From Candidatus Defluviibacterium haderslevense (GTDB lineage Bacteria > Bacteroidota > Bacteroidia > Chitinophagales > Saprospiraceae), in assembly GCA_016712225.1 (NCBI GenBank), contig JADJRL010000003.1:4787501-4851500 (forward strand): a DNA stretch of 64,000 bases, given 5' to 3'. The notes under the pieces were generated by a model, which was not told where the DNA came from, ran no database searches, and saw nothing but the letters and a program-made list of their open reading frames with translations. A program made the translations under genes and the position numbers. Shown here piece by piece: positions 47,151-55,966 of this stretch; the first letter of the stretch is position 1, and every line of letters begins with the position of its first letter.

Positions 47151-47360
47151 TGCCAATACATCTTCATTTTTTTCACCTTCGTATCATCGATTTCGGATCT
47201 CGTTTGCCTGATAAGAAGCCAATCCGTAGAGCTTCAAAATCTGAAAAGCGATACCACTTAAATAATACGTTAAAAGCAGGAATCATTCATTTCTTTGTGT
47301 TTGGAACAAAACGCAGGAAAGCAAAGTCTCTATGAATGTTGTATTTCGCCATATTGAGTA

Positions 47361-47717
47361 TTATATTAGTGATGAAAGAAATCCAATTGCGATAAGAATT
47401 TCTACCACTGTTGATATTAAAATTCCTTTGCTAACACGACCACCACTTAACTCATACAAGCCTGAAATAGCTAAAAGCACGGTGATCGTTGCACCTCCAA
47501 TAGCAATAGCTTCTGTGGTTGGAATATTTGTTCTTGCTAAAAATAGTAAGGTAGAAAGTCCTAAATAAATAACCCCATTTCTTCGGGACATTACTTTGGC
47601 TTCATCGGGTGCTTGCATACCCCACTGTTTCAACATGGTAGTACTTGAAAATAAAAAACCTAAACCTAGACCAAATGTGGCAATTGATGCAATTAATGCG
47701 ATTGTTGTAAATGTCAT
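47361..47717 (-). CDS. Four-helix membrane protein, unknown family
   Basis: 118 residues with four hydrophobic helices (TIALIASIATFGLGLGFLF, NGVIYLGLSTLLFLA, AIAIGGATITVLLAISGLYEL, ILISTVVEILIAIGFLSSLI). A short charged loop after helix 1 reads MQAPDEAKVMSRRNG. The size and layout resemble DoxX/DUF4345-like small membrane proteins, but I cannot assign a family. Confidence 0.65.
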   Translation of the reverse strand: MTFTTIALIASIATFGLGLGFLFSSTTMLKQWGMQAPDEAKVMSRRNGVIYLGLSTLLFLARTNIPTTEAIAIGGATITVLLAISGLYELSGGRVSKGILISTVVEILIAIGFLSSLI

Positions 47718-47872
47718 ATTTCTATTTTTTTAAAATTTCAGTAAAAATATGCACAAAACCACAAACTTGAATCATTAGTGTATAGACTAGCAAATAATTT
47801 TTCAATAGCGTATATTTACTTTATGTTAATAAATGAACTGTTAAAGCGAACAGGCATTACAACCTATATCCA

Positions 47873-47999
47873 TACTTGTCCTGATTCATTAAAATAATCA
47901 ATGACAGATCAGGAAGCCTATTTTGTTATTCTTTTATCAGAAGTCTTGATTTATAAGTCTTTTGCTGGGGTGGCATTTGTATAAACGGATTATTGTTAT
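47873..47999. repeat. Dispersed element B block
   Basis: Starts ACTTGTCCTGATTCATTAAA and includes the inverted pair CCTGAT...ATCAGG around AATAATCAATG, then AGCCTATTTTGTTATT and GGGGTGGCATTTGTATAAAC. It aligns over about 127 bp with 50105-50231. It lies at the 3' end of the HEAT-repeat gene and slightly overlaps its stop codon. Confidence 0.82.
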
Positions 48000-48817
48000 C
48001 TATCTTTTGTGTTTCCCTTTAGTTTTTCGAGTGTTGATACTAACCAATCCTCAGGTATTGTTTGCTCTGTTCTATTTTTATTTATTTTTCGTTCAATAAG
48101 CTCTATAAAATCCTTATCATCCAAATCTTCTATAGATTCTAAAGTTAATGAACTCAAATTATCAGCTTTGTTTAATTCATTTTTTAAAATTTCTTTTATT
48201 CGGTGATCTTTTCGCTTAGCCAAACCAGCAATTGCTTCATCCCGAGTAGTTTTATTTGTGTCATTAACTCTTTCCCATAAAGCATGTCTTATTTCTAAAT
48301 TATCAAGTGTAGTTTGTGAACCTATTCCAAAAGTTGCCCAATCTCTAATATCTGAATCTTTATCATTAGAAAGTTGTATCAGGGTGTTTATTGCATTGTC
48401 GTTTTCAACTCCTGATAACGCAAAAGCCAAGCTATATCTAATTGTGGCGCTTTTGCTATACTTGAAACGACAAATTATATCAATTTGATTATCAGTTAAA
48501 ATATCGTTATTGTTTCCAATTCCATATAAAATAGAGCTTATCACATTTATACTGTTTTTTGATCTAAGTAGATTGAAATAATTTTTTAAAGTCTGCTTTT
48601 TATGTTTACTTGGATAACCAAATTGAGCTAAAATGTTAATTCCGATTACTTTCACATGGTCGTCATTTGAATTTGTTAATTCGGTTGCCTTTTGATAAAT
48701 GTCAGTTGACTTTCGTTTTCGTAACTCACGAATGTAATTCCAATAATTAGATTTAGACTTGTTATTCAATAGTCTAGTAAAAATTTCTTCATTCGAAAAA
48801 GTTGGAATTTTTAACAC
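47996..48817 (-). CDS. HEAT-repeat protein
   Basis: 273 residues made of helical repeats of about 30-40 residues (VIGINILAQFGYP, VISSILYGIGN, TIRYSLAFALSGVEND, DIRDWATFGIGSQT, TRDEAIAGLAKRKDHRI). No signal peptide or enzymatic motif. HEAT/PBS-lyase-like repeats serve as protein-binding scaffolds. The partner is unknown. Confidence 0.8.
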   Translation of the reverse strand: MLKIPTFSNEEIFTRLLNNKSKSNYWNYIRELRKRKSTDIYQKATELTNSNDDHVKVIGINILAQFGYPSKHKKQTLKNYFNLLRSKNSINVISSILYGIGNNNDILTDNQIDIICRFKYSKSATIRYSLAFALSGVENDNAINTLIQLSNDKDSDIRDWATFGIGSQTTLDNLEIRHALWERVNDTNKTTRDEAIAGLAKRKDHRIKEILKNELNKADNLSSLTLESIEDLDDKDFIELIERKINKNRTEQTIPEDWLVSTLEKLKGNTKDR

Positions 48818-49012
48818 TTTTGTTGTTTTAAAATGACAGAAAACGCAATTGGCATATAAGCTGCAACACTACTTCATTTGTAGTCAAAATTAAGAAATAA
48901 GTTTTACATCACAAAAAAATATAAGAAAATGATTATAGTTGCAAGACGATGGAGAGTCTATGCCATGTTATTGGCTGTTTTTATGAAGGAATCTACTACA
49001 TGATTTTATGGA

Positions 49013-49816
49013 TCAATTTAAGTAATCTAAAATTCTTTCAATTGCTTCTCTAGTCAAATTTGGAAATTCTACGCATTGAGGCGAGTTTCTTTTATGTTTA
49101 TTTTTACTCCCCAATTTTAAATCTTTTCTATTTGTTAAAAAAGTAACAATCCATTCAACTGATCTTCTGGAACTAATGTTCACTAATGCCGGCCCAGTAA
49201 GATCCCACCTTTTATTGTGACATGCAGCACAATTATCGTTAAATATTTTTTTTCCTGATGCAAATATTGTTTTATTAAATTTTTCAAATGTTAATGGCGG
49301 GTTCATAGCACTATCGCTTTCTGCAAATAGAATAGATTTAAAAATATCCAAAATCATTGCAGTACCTGGAATATTGTGTCCACTAATAACAAATTTTTGT
49401 TGTTGATCTTTGAAGTTTTCAATACTCATTCCAATTTCGCCTTTGCCATCTTGTTTTGGAATAATAATATAAGCAATAAGCCCATTAACAGTATCCTTCG
49501 CAAGTTTGTGATTTGGTATATCTTCTTCATCCAAATTACATATTGAACGGCTGAACCAACCTAAATCAAATGATAGAGTATCCCGTTTATCAGTCAGTGC
49601 ACCAGCATAACTATCAATTCCATTCTGATCTATTATTATCCAATCTGTAGGCGTTTTTAATTTAAATGGTCCAAAATCTAAAACATGAAATTTTGGGTAC
49701 TGCATTCCAAACAATATAAATAGAACAATTGTGAAAGCTAAAATCTTCAATTTATTTAATATTAAAATAAAAAATGAAACGTCACAAACTACAATGGAAA
49801 GCAACACTGATAGCAT
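49013..49816 (-). CDS. Cytochrome c-like protein with unusual distal ligand
   Basis: 267 residues. Two hydrophobic segments lie at the N-terminus (about 1-45), then a beta-rich middle (about 50-170) and a C-terminal cytochrome c domain with the haem motif CAACH near 201 in GKKIFNDNCAACHNKRWDLTGPAL. In relatives a Met three residues before the Phe in a MxPFxNLT motif is the distal ligand. Here the same place reads CVEFPNLT, so a Cys occupies it. The true start could be an internal Met or hydrophobic start just before the second segment. Confidence 0.74.
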   Translation of the reverse strand: MLSVLLSIVVCDVSFFILILNKLKILAFTIVLFILFGMQYPKFHVLDFGPFKLKTPTDWIIIDQNGIDSYAGALTDKRDTLSFDLGWFSRSICNLDEEDIPNHKLAKDTVNGLIAYIIIPKQDGKGEIGMSIENFKDQQQKFVISGHNIPGTAMILDIFKSILFAESDSAMNPPLTFEKFNKTIFASGKKIFNDNCAACHNKRWDLTGPALVNISSRRSVEWIVTFLTNRKDLKLGSKNKHKRNSPQCVEFPNLTREAIERILDYLN

Positions 49817-49910
49817 CTACCTCCTTTCAACAGAACGAGCTCTATGATCTGGTAATTGGTTAAACTATCATATCAAATAGATAATCATTTCCAAAGCAAT
49901 ATGCTATTCA

Positions 49911-50231
49911 AAGTATAAAAATAATACTTAAATTTAAAACTTTCAATATTTATTTGGAAAAACATGGTAATTGTATATTTTTTAAGCTACTATCTTGAAA
50001 AAGGAAAATTTCCGGACATTTTATTGGCATTTAATTTATTTAAAGTTTGATTAGACATTAATCAACTTTTGGTGAAGTTTTAATAAAGCTCATAGGATAT
50101 CTAAACTTGTCCTGATGCATTAGAATAATCATTGATGGATCAGGAAGTCTATTTTGTTAATTTTTTATCATAGTTCTTGATCAATATGGCTTTGGCTTAG
50201 GGTGGCTTTTGAATTTACGGCTTAATGTTAT
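49911..50231. repeat. Most complete copy of the dispersed element (A plus B)
   Basis: Block A spans 49911-50030 (AAAATAATACTTAAATTTAA, TTTCAATATTTATTTGGAA, then AAAATTTCCGGACATTTTAT). Block B spans 50105-50231 (ACTTGTCCTGATGCATTAGA, ATCATTGATGGATCAGG, GGGTGGCTTTTGAATTTACG). Just beyond, 50227-50235 reads GTTATGTGC. On the minus strand the order after the large ATPase gene is GCACATAAC, B, A, next gene. Confidence 0.85.
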
Positions 50232-50293
50232 GTGCAGGCCATCAAATTTTGAAATGGCAATTGGCTCTCTAATTCAAATCAACTCTTTGCTGC

Positions 50294-53200
50294 TTACCTC
50301 TTAGTCACTTTATATTTTTCGGTTCTGTTATCAAAAGCAGGGAATGTTCCCTCAAGAATTTCAACAACACTTTTATTAATCGCTGGGTTCTCAATTGCCC
50401 CAGTGGTATAACTTACCTTATTAGCATCTTCTTTGGTTATCTTAATATGAATAATTTGCTCTGCATCACAAACAATTGCCAAATTAGGGTTGTGAGTGAC
50501 AATGATTATTTGACGTTTATCTTTTACTTGCTTTATAAATCTCCCAATAATTGTATAGACACTTTGATTGTCTAAATTTTCCTCAGGTTGGTCTATGACT
50601 AATGGAATATCATCATTATCAAGCAATAGGTAAAAAATCAGAAGCAAAGCACCTCTTTCACCTGGAGACAGTTCTGATAATTCTTTGTCGCCTAATTTTA
50701 ATTTGTAAATGGGACTTAGATAATCTAATGAAAAAAGGAAATTGTAGAAATCTACTGGACCATAGCCTTTCTTCAGTTGATCCAGAAGATTGCGTGGTGC
50801 ATTGTCTTGGTCTGTTCTTTTGTCATGAAATAGGTGGGTAATAAGGTCCTGAATAAAAAGGATAAATCCGTCTTTAGTATTAAGCTCAGAAACTTCGATT
50901 ATTTGTTCCAATTTCTTATAGCCATCTTCTTTTCCAATAAAACTTCCTTTCGAACCTACGCTTATATGGTCAAAGAATTTTTCTATGAATCCTTGGAGAT
51001 GTAAGGAAACATCAAGTTTAATTTTATAATTTTCAGTTATATTGCTATCAGCGTCAATAAAATCTGTTACAGGCTTAAAAAGTTGCCTATATAAGTTTAA
51101 TATTTCATTCTTTTTATCATAGAGATTTTCAACAAGTATTCTACGCGCATTTCTAGCTGTTTCAAATTCGGCCTTGAGATCACAGTCGATAAATCGTAAT
51201 ACTTCTTCGAAATATGTGAGAGATCCTTCAATGTGTTTTTCGCCTACGATTGTGGCTCGACCTGCTTCCCAAACTTTAAGGTTGCTCAAATATTGCTGGT
51301 GCAATTTAGAAGGTTCGTCTAATTTCTCTTTCAACGAGGTGATTTCAGCATGTTCAGTTTTTACTTGAGATGGTAAGCTATTTTCTTCATTACCAAGTAA
51401 GTTGTTTACCGCAATTAACTCTTTCTGCTTTTCGAAAATTAGTAAAGATATTGGTTTGTTGTTAACATTAAAAAGAATAATGTTATCAATTGCAATATTG
51501 TACTTTTCGTAAATTGGCTTCTGAGCAACTATAAACGAGGAAATCTCGTTGGATAAATTTGATAATGCTTGGTTAGCTTTAGTGAGTTCGTTTATTGCAA
51601 CATTTAATTCTGTTTTTTCTTGGTTTTTTTCAGCAATAGTTTTTTCAAGCTGAAGCAACTTTTCTCTATGACTTTCAATCTGTTTGTTTATGGCATCTTG
51701 CTTTTCACTATTTTGTGGCATTGGCACAGTAATTGGTCTAATCTTGTCATGAGATTCAAGTTCTATCTTTTTCTTATCATGAGAGTCCTTTATTGTTTTT
51801 CTATAATTTGGATTTCTTTTAGATTCAATATCCGCAATTCTATCATTAAGTGTTGTGATTTCGTTTTTGATTTTGTTTATACTCTGCTGAATGATCTCAC
51901 TTTTATTAGATATTAATTCATCAAGTGAGTTAGCTCCAATTCTATCACTTTGTGGGGTATGAGAAAAAATAATTTTCCGAAGTTCCCTTTCGAAATCTAT
52001 ACTATCTTCTACAGAACATAATGTTTCGAGAAAATTCTGTGGAATATATTTAACCTTTTCTGTCAAACTTCGATCGACATCATCACTTAGACACTTAATA
52101 TTAGTAGTGCCATTTCTCCAAGTTAAAGTAGCTTCAAACTCTTCTGCTTTATTCGAAGGTTTCCTTTTTCTAAACTTATCACTATTTAAGAAAGAAAAGT
52201 TGTCAGCGTTATGGGTGTTTCCACATAGACCGATAATATCAGCCAATGCACTTTTACCATTTCCTTTATTACCAATAATAGCGACTAACCCAGCGTTAAG
52301 TGAAATATCAAGACCGTCAAACCATGTTTCAGTTAAGGTGGAATCCGGATTTTTTGTTATGCTAATTTTTTCAATAAATTTAGTTGGATTGCCCTCAATT
52401 CTACTTATTAGTTCTGGTTTTTCGCCAATGAAGAGCCTGTCACGTTCATATAGAATTTGTTTTAATCCTTCGAAAGAGGGGTCAGATTTTATCCAAGTAT
52501 AGCATTTTCCTATCCGATCTTTCATTGGCGCTCTCGAATTATGATGCGCATCACTGCAATCCAATAAGAGATTATTTACATTTTGTTCTGTTAGTTTTTC
52601 TTGTGCTTTATAAAAGGCTGGAATACTCTCAGATGATGTAAAAACTATGTGACATTTATTAATTGCATCTTTCTTCTCCGCAATACTATTATCGTTCCAA
52701 GAAAAAGCGTCCCATTCAGTTTTCCCAATAGCAATTAGAAATTTATCAGTAAAATATGTCGAATTTTCTAAGAAAGAAATGATTTCTTTTTCATCACAAT
52801 TAAGATTATTAAACCCCTCTTCTAAATCTGATCCAAAATGTTGCAGTTCTTCTGCTGGAACTCCATCTTTAATTTTGCGACCAAGATCAGTCAAACTTTC
52901 CGGGGTAATTAATCCACCCCATGTGATTCCACTATTTAAGCCTGGTGTCAAACTATATTTAGCGCTCAAGCCATTCAAAAATTGAGCTTGGATAATTTCT
53001 GGTGAAACCTCGTCAGAGAATATTATATGGAGATTAATTCGCTTGAATTGACGATTTCCAGCAAATTTCTTAATTCTAAATTCAATTACTGGAAGTATAA
53101 GTTGAATATTTGTTAATCGTCCTCTGGATTTATAATCAAGAACTTTTTTGTAGCCATCAATAAAAATATAGTCGTTGATTCCTATGACTTGGATTTCCTT

Positions 53201-53338
53201 TGGAATACTTTCAAGATCTTTAATATAGGTTTCCCAAACATCATCATCTCCGTCTGCTTTAAACGATTGAATAAGTGAAGCGGGAGTATGTACATGCAAG
53301 TCCCATTTTCGCCATTTAGACCCTCTTTTATCATTCAT
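50294..53338 (-). CDS. PHP-domain plus SMC/RecF-like ATPase (TrlF-type), candidate defence protein
   Basis: 1014 residues. Residues 1-300 are a PHP-type metallohydrolase: KWDLHVHTPAS near 11-21, EF and IIFSDE segments, and a late LLLDCSDAHHNSRAP near 265. An ABC/SMC-type ATPase follows: Walker A AIIGNKGNGKSALADI near 355, a long coiled-coil region (about 470-720), the signature ELSPGERGALLLIFYLLL near 890, and Walker B with D-loop IPLVIDQPEENLDNQ near 912, then the switch His in VTHNPNLAI. This matches the TrlF-type 'AAA-like ATPase' group. A nuclease or phosphoesterase gated by an SMC-like sensor is typical of antiphage proteins, but that function is inference. It follows an AbiH gene by 56 bp on the same strand. 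Confidence 0.87.
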   Translation of the reverse strand: MNDKRGSKWRKWDLHVHTPASLIQSFKADGDDDVWETYIKDLESIPKEIQVIGINDYIFIDGYKKVLDYKSRGRLTNIQLILPVIEFRIKKFAGNRQFKRINLHIIFSDEVSPEIIQAQFLNGLSAKYSLTPGLNSGITWGGLITPESLTDLGRKIKDGVPAEELQHFGSDLEEGFNNLNCDEKEIISFLENSTYFTDKFLIAIGKTEWDAFSWNDNSIAEKKDAINKCHIVFTSSESIPAFYKAQEKLTEQNVNNLLLDCSDAHHNSRAPMKDRIGKCYTWIKSDPSFEGLKQILYERDRLFIGEKPELISRIEGNPTKFIEKISITKNPDSTLTETWFDGLDISLNAGLVAIIGNKGNGKSALADIIGLCGNTHNADNFSFLNSDKFRKRKPSNKAEEFEATLTWRNGTTNIKCLSDDVDRSLTEKVKYIPQNFLETLCSVEDSIDFERELRKIIFSHTPQSDRIGANSLDELISNKSEIIQQSINKIKNEITTLNDRIADIESKRNPNYRKTIKDSHDKKKIELESHDKIRPITVPMPQNSEKQDAINKQIESHREKLLQLEKTIAEKNQEKTELNVAINELTKANQALSNLSNEISSFIVAQKPIYEKYNIAIDNIILFNVNNKPISLLIFEKQKELIAVNNLLGNEENSLPSQVKTEHAEITSLKEKLDEPSKLHQQYLSNLKVWEAGRATIVGEKHIEGSLTYFEEVLRFIDCDLKAEFETARNARRILVENLYDKKNEILNLYRQLFKPVTDFIDADSNITENYKIKLDVSLHLQGFIEKFFDHISVGSKGSFIGKEDGYKKLEQIIEVSELNTKDGFILFIQDLITHLFHDKRTDQDNAPRNLLDQLKKGYGPVDFYNFLFSLDYLSPIYKLKLGDKELSELSPGERGALLLIFYLLLDNDDIPLVIDQPEENLDNQSVYTIIGRFIKQVKDKRQIIIVTHNPNLAIVCDAEQIIHIKITKEDANKVSYTTGAIENPAINKSVVEILEGTFPAFDNRTEKYKVTKR

Positions 53339-53394
53339 AGTGTTTATTCATAGTATGATACAATTGCTCAACTTGTGCAAAACCAATTTAAGCG

Positions 53395-54291
53395 CTAGTT
53401 TTTTATTAATAATTCGATCAATTTTATCATCTTTATCTTGCTTGAGTCGATACCAATTTCTATAAGTGAATTTTTGAGTTTATCATTTTGTTCATCAGTA
53501 TAATATGAAACAGTCCAAGTTGAATTGGCTTGCACGTTTTCTTTAACTTCTCTAAAATATTTTATGTCTACTGGTGAAATAGAGTGTCCTAAAACAAATA
53601 CTTCGTCTATGGAATTCAAATGATTAAAGAATGCCCGATTTTCATTAATAATTGCATCTGTGTTTTTATATGTATTTTCAAAATAGTTGTCTAAAATTCT
53701 ATTTCCTTCTGCAACACGAACATCTACATCTTCCCAATCAGCTTTATTGTCAAAAGAGTTCTCTGGTGTCGGCTGGCGACTATGACCTAAAATTAAAGTT
53801 GATTTTTCGTCAAAGGCTTTATTGTGAATGTAGATAATGTTGGAAGAAAATATTTTGTACGCTTTTTCAAGTGTGTTAGTATAATTGAAAGTAAGATATG
53901 TAGAAGAAGTTGGGAGTTTAAGTTGCCCAGAACTTGGAATTTCAAGACTTAAAATCCATGTTGTAAAAAGTTTCCTTAGTGTGATAGTAATAACATCTAT
54001 TGCTCTTTGAACTTCGTATTGATAGTCGTGGTGATACGCTTCGCTCCAATCTTCTACATTATATGAAACAAGATAGTTTGATGCATCGTCAACGATTTTG
54101 TCCGTGTCAATATACGCAAGCGTATCTTCAAACTCTGACCATAATTCGTCTGAATTAAAATATTCGTCAAGTGCTTCAAACAATTTGTTATCATTGTCTT
54201 CAACATAGTTTTTAAAATCACTATAACGTGAATTTACACCGTGAAAAATGTCAAAGCCATTACCTATTATGTATAGTTGTTTGTTGTTCAT
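53395..54291 (-). CDS. AbiH-family abortive-infection protein
   Basis: 298 residues. The opening QLYIIGNGFDIFHGVNSRYSDFKNYVEDND is the AbiH signature, a nucleotide-binding-like strand-loop, and the middle TYLTFNYTNTLEKAYKI, IYIHNKAF and LILGHSRQP plus late VFVLGHSISPVDIKYFREV segments match the rest of the family. AbiH was described in Lactococcus as a phage abortive-infection gene. Its biochemistry is unknown. It is the first gene of a two-gene unit with the PHP-ATPase, which supports joint action. Confidence 0.85.
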   Translation of the reverse strand: MNNKQLYIIGNGFDIFHGVNSRYSDFKNYVEDNDNKLFEALDEYFNSDELWSEFEDTLAYIDTDKIVDDASNYLVSYNVEDWSEAYHHDYQYEVQRAIDVITITLRKLFTTWILSLEIPSSGQLKLPTSSTYLTFNYTNTLEKAYKIFSSNIIYIHNKAFDEKSTLILGHSRQPTPENSFDNKADWEDVDVRVAEGNRILDNYFENTYKNTDAIINENRAFFNHLNSIDEVFVLGHSISPVDIKYFREVKENVQANSTWTVSYYTDEQNDKLKNSLIEIGIDSSKIKMIKLIELLIKN

Positions 54292-54958
54292 TTTCTATTC
54301 TTTGATAGTCGTTCTAAAATTGATTTTAACATTTCGCTTTAACAATATGATACTTAAAACATGCGTTTATTTTTAATACTTAAAGATAATTAATCATTTG
54401 ATTTTCATTTATTAAATTATATTAGAAACAAAATTGATCCAGACTAATATAACAATAAATTCTGGGGTAATTAAATAAGTAAATCCCTCTAACTTAGTTT
54501 ACAAGCATTGAAATGCACATATATGATATTACAGCAATTTACTTTTAAATTTAATATCATATAATCAACTGAATACTATAAACCAAAAAGCCTAAACACC
54601 CGTTATTATAAATCCATACACCTTCCCTACTCCCACTTGACAAATATATCCAAACTTATTTGATTGTTTTATAATTCCTGCAGAATTTATTTATTTAATC
54701 AGCACTAGACTGCAAAATTTCTTCTGCATTTCAACCCATTCAACTACTTTAAGGTTTAATGGAGGATTCCTAATAGGATGTTTGAATGGAGCCAAAAGCT
54801 TTAAGCTTCATATGGAATGATGATAAGCATTCCTAATAAGTTCCATCTCACCAACATCAAATCCTTAAAAACGCCCAATTACCCCAAATAATTAAGTACA
54901 ACTCACAAGCAAGTATCTACGGTCGCTCTACCCTCGAGGTACGGCTGGGGTACCAAGC
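54292..54958. other. Intergenic left of the IS, with one arm of an imperfect inverted repeat
   Basis: 667 bp, gene-free. Bases 54908-54921 (AGCAAGTATCTACG) and 54944-54952 (GCTGGGGTA) have reverse-complement partners on the other side of the IS at 56764-56777 and 56753-56761. The rest is AT-rich with no recognised feature. Confidence 0.55.
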
Positions 54959-55051
54959 TGTCTTGTCCTAAAATAGCTATACAGGTTAATAAATAAATCC
55001 TAAAATGACTATGCAAATATAATTTTTAATCCTAAGTAAGGTATACAGTGT

Positions 55052-55966
55052 TTAAAAATAGTATTTATTATAGTTTTTCCACCTTTTGGGTAATGTTTCA
55101 AATTGTAGATGAGCTTGATCAGGAGTCAAATAATCACAACTTCCATGAGGCCTTAATTCATTGTAGGCTTTAATGGAATGTTTAACAAGATTATAAGTTT
55201 GATCAAATCCCAAATGAGTTTGATGAAGATTAAATTCAGTTTTGATAATACCATTTACTCTTTCTGCTAATGCATTTTCATAAGGATCTCCATTGTCAGT
55301 CATACTAATTTTAATATTATGTTGATTAAGTAAATGAACATATTGATGTGAACAATATTGAGAACCTCTATCCGAATGATGAATAATGGGATGGTCATAA
55401 ATTCTATTATTTAATGCCATTCGTAAGGCCTCAACACACCCTTCTGCCTGTAAATCATTACGAAAACAGTAACCAATAATTTTTCTGGAAAAAGCATCTG
55501 TAATCAAACTAAGATAGCCCCAATAGTTAGTTAATCTAATATAGGTAATATCACTTACCCAAACTTGTTCGGGTTTAGTTATAGTAATGTCTTTAATGAG
55601 ATTGCAGTATTTTTTCATCCAGTGTTTTGAATCCGTAGTAATGGCTTTTCTTTTTCGTTGTCTAATCATCAATTTATATTCTGAAAGTAAATCAAAAAGA
55701 TAATCTCTACCAATTTTTATATTGTGAGATTGAAGAGTTGGTTTTAGTAAATGAAATAATTTTCTTGTACCAAGTCTGGCAAGTTGTTTTCTAATGGAAA
55801 TAACTTCTTGAAGAATTATGTCATCACGGATACTAATTTTTTGCTTAGTCCATAAATGGTCATAAAAAGCATGTCTAGTTTTGCCAAACAGTTTGCAAAG
55901 CCTTCCGATCCCTATTTTAGGATTGTCTTGTTTTGTTTTAAGGACTGCTTGGCACCAGACTTTTTT
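55052..55966 (-). CDS. IS3 transposase OrfB (catalytic), made as an OrfAB frameshift fusion
   Basis: The frame is open from the slippery site at 55960-55966 to the stop at 55052, about 304 codons, and no good start of its own is visible; the first Met-like codon at 55672 is a TTG inside the domain. It reads through an HTH-like IS3 OrfB N-terminal region (PKIGIGRLCKLFGKTRHAFYDH) into the rve integrase core with DDE residues in WVSDITYIR, HHSDRGSQY and NALAERVNG. After -1 slippage from orfA the fusion would be about 477 residues. Confidence 0.9.
   Translation of the reverse strand, partial: KKVWCQAVLKTKQDNPKIGIGRLCKLFGKTRHAFYDHLWTKQKISIRDDIILQEVISIRKQLARLGTRKLFHLLKPTLQSHNIKIGRDYLFDLLSEYKLMIRQRKRKAITTDSKHWMKKYCNLIKDITITKPEQVWVSDITYIRLTNYWGYLSLITDAFSRKIIGYCFRNDLQAEGCVEALRMALNNRIYDHPIIHHSDRGSQYCSHQYVHLLNQHNIKISMTDNGDPYENALAERVNGIIKTEFNLHQTHLGFDQTYNLVKHSIKAYNELRPHGSCDYLTPDQAHLQFETLPKRWKNYNKYYF

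Noticed and set aside
47150..47335. 61-codon plus-strand frame
   Set aside because: It starts in repeat C, has a basic low-complexity composition and no recognised homologue.
49857..49863. GTTAAAC as a possible attC core
   Set aside because: Orientation is wrong relative to the genes and it does not recur at the other copies of the element.
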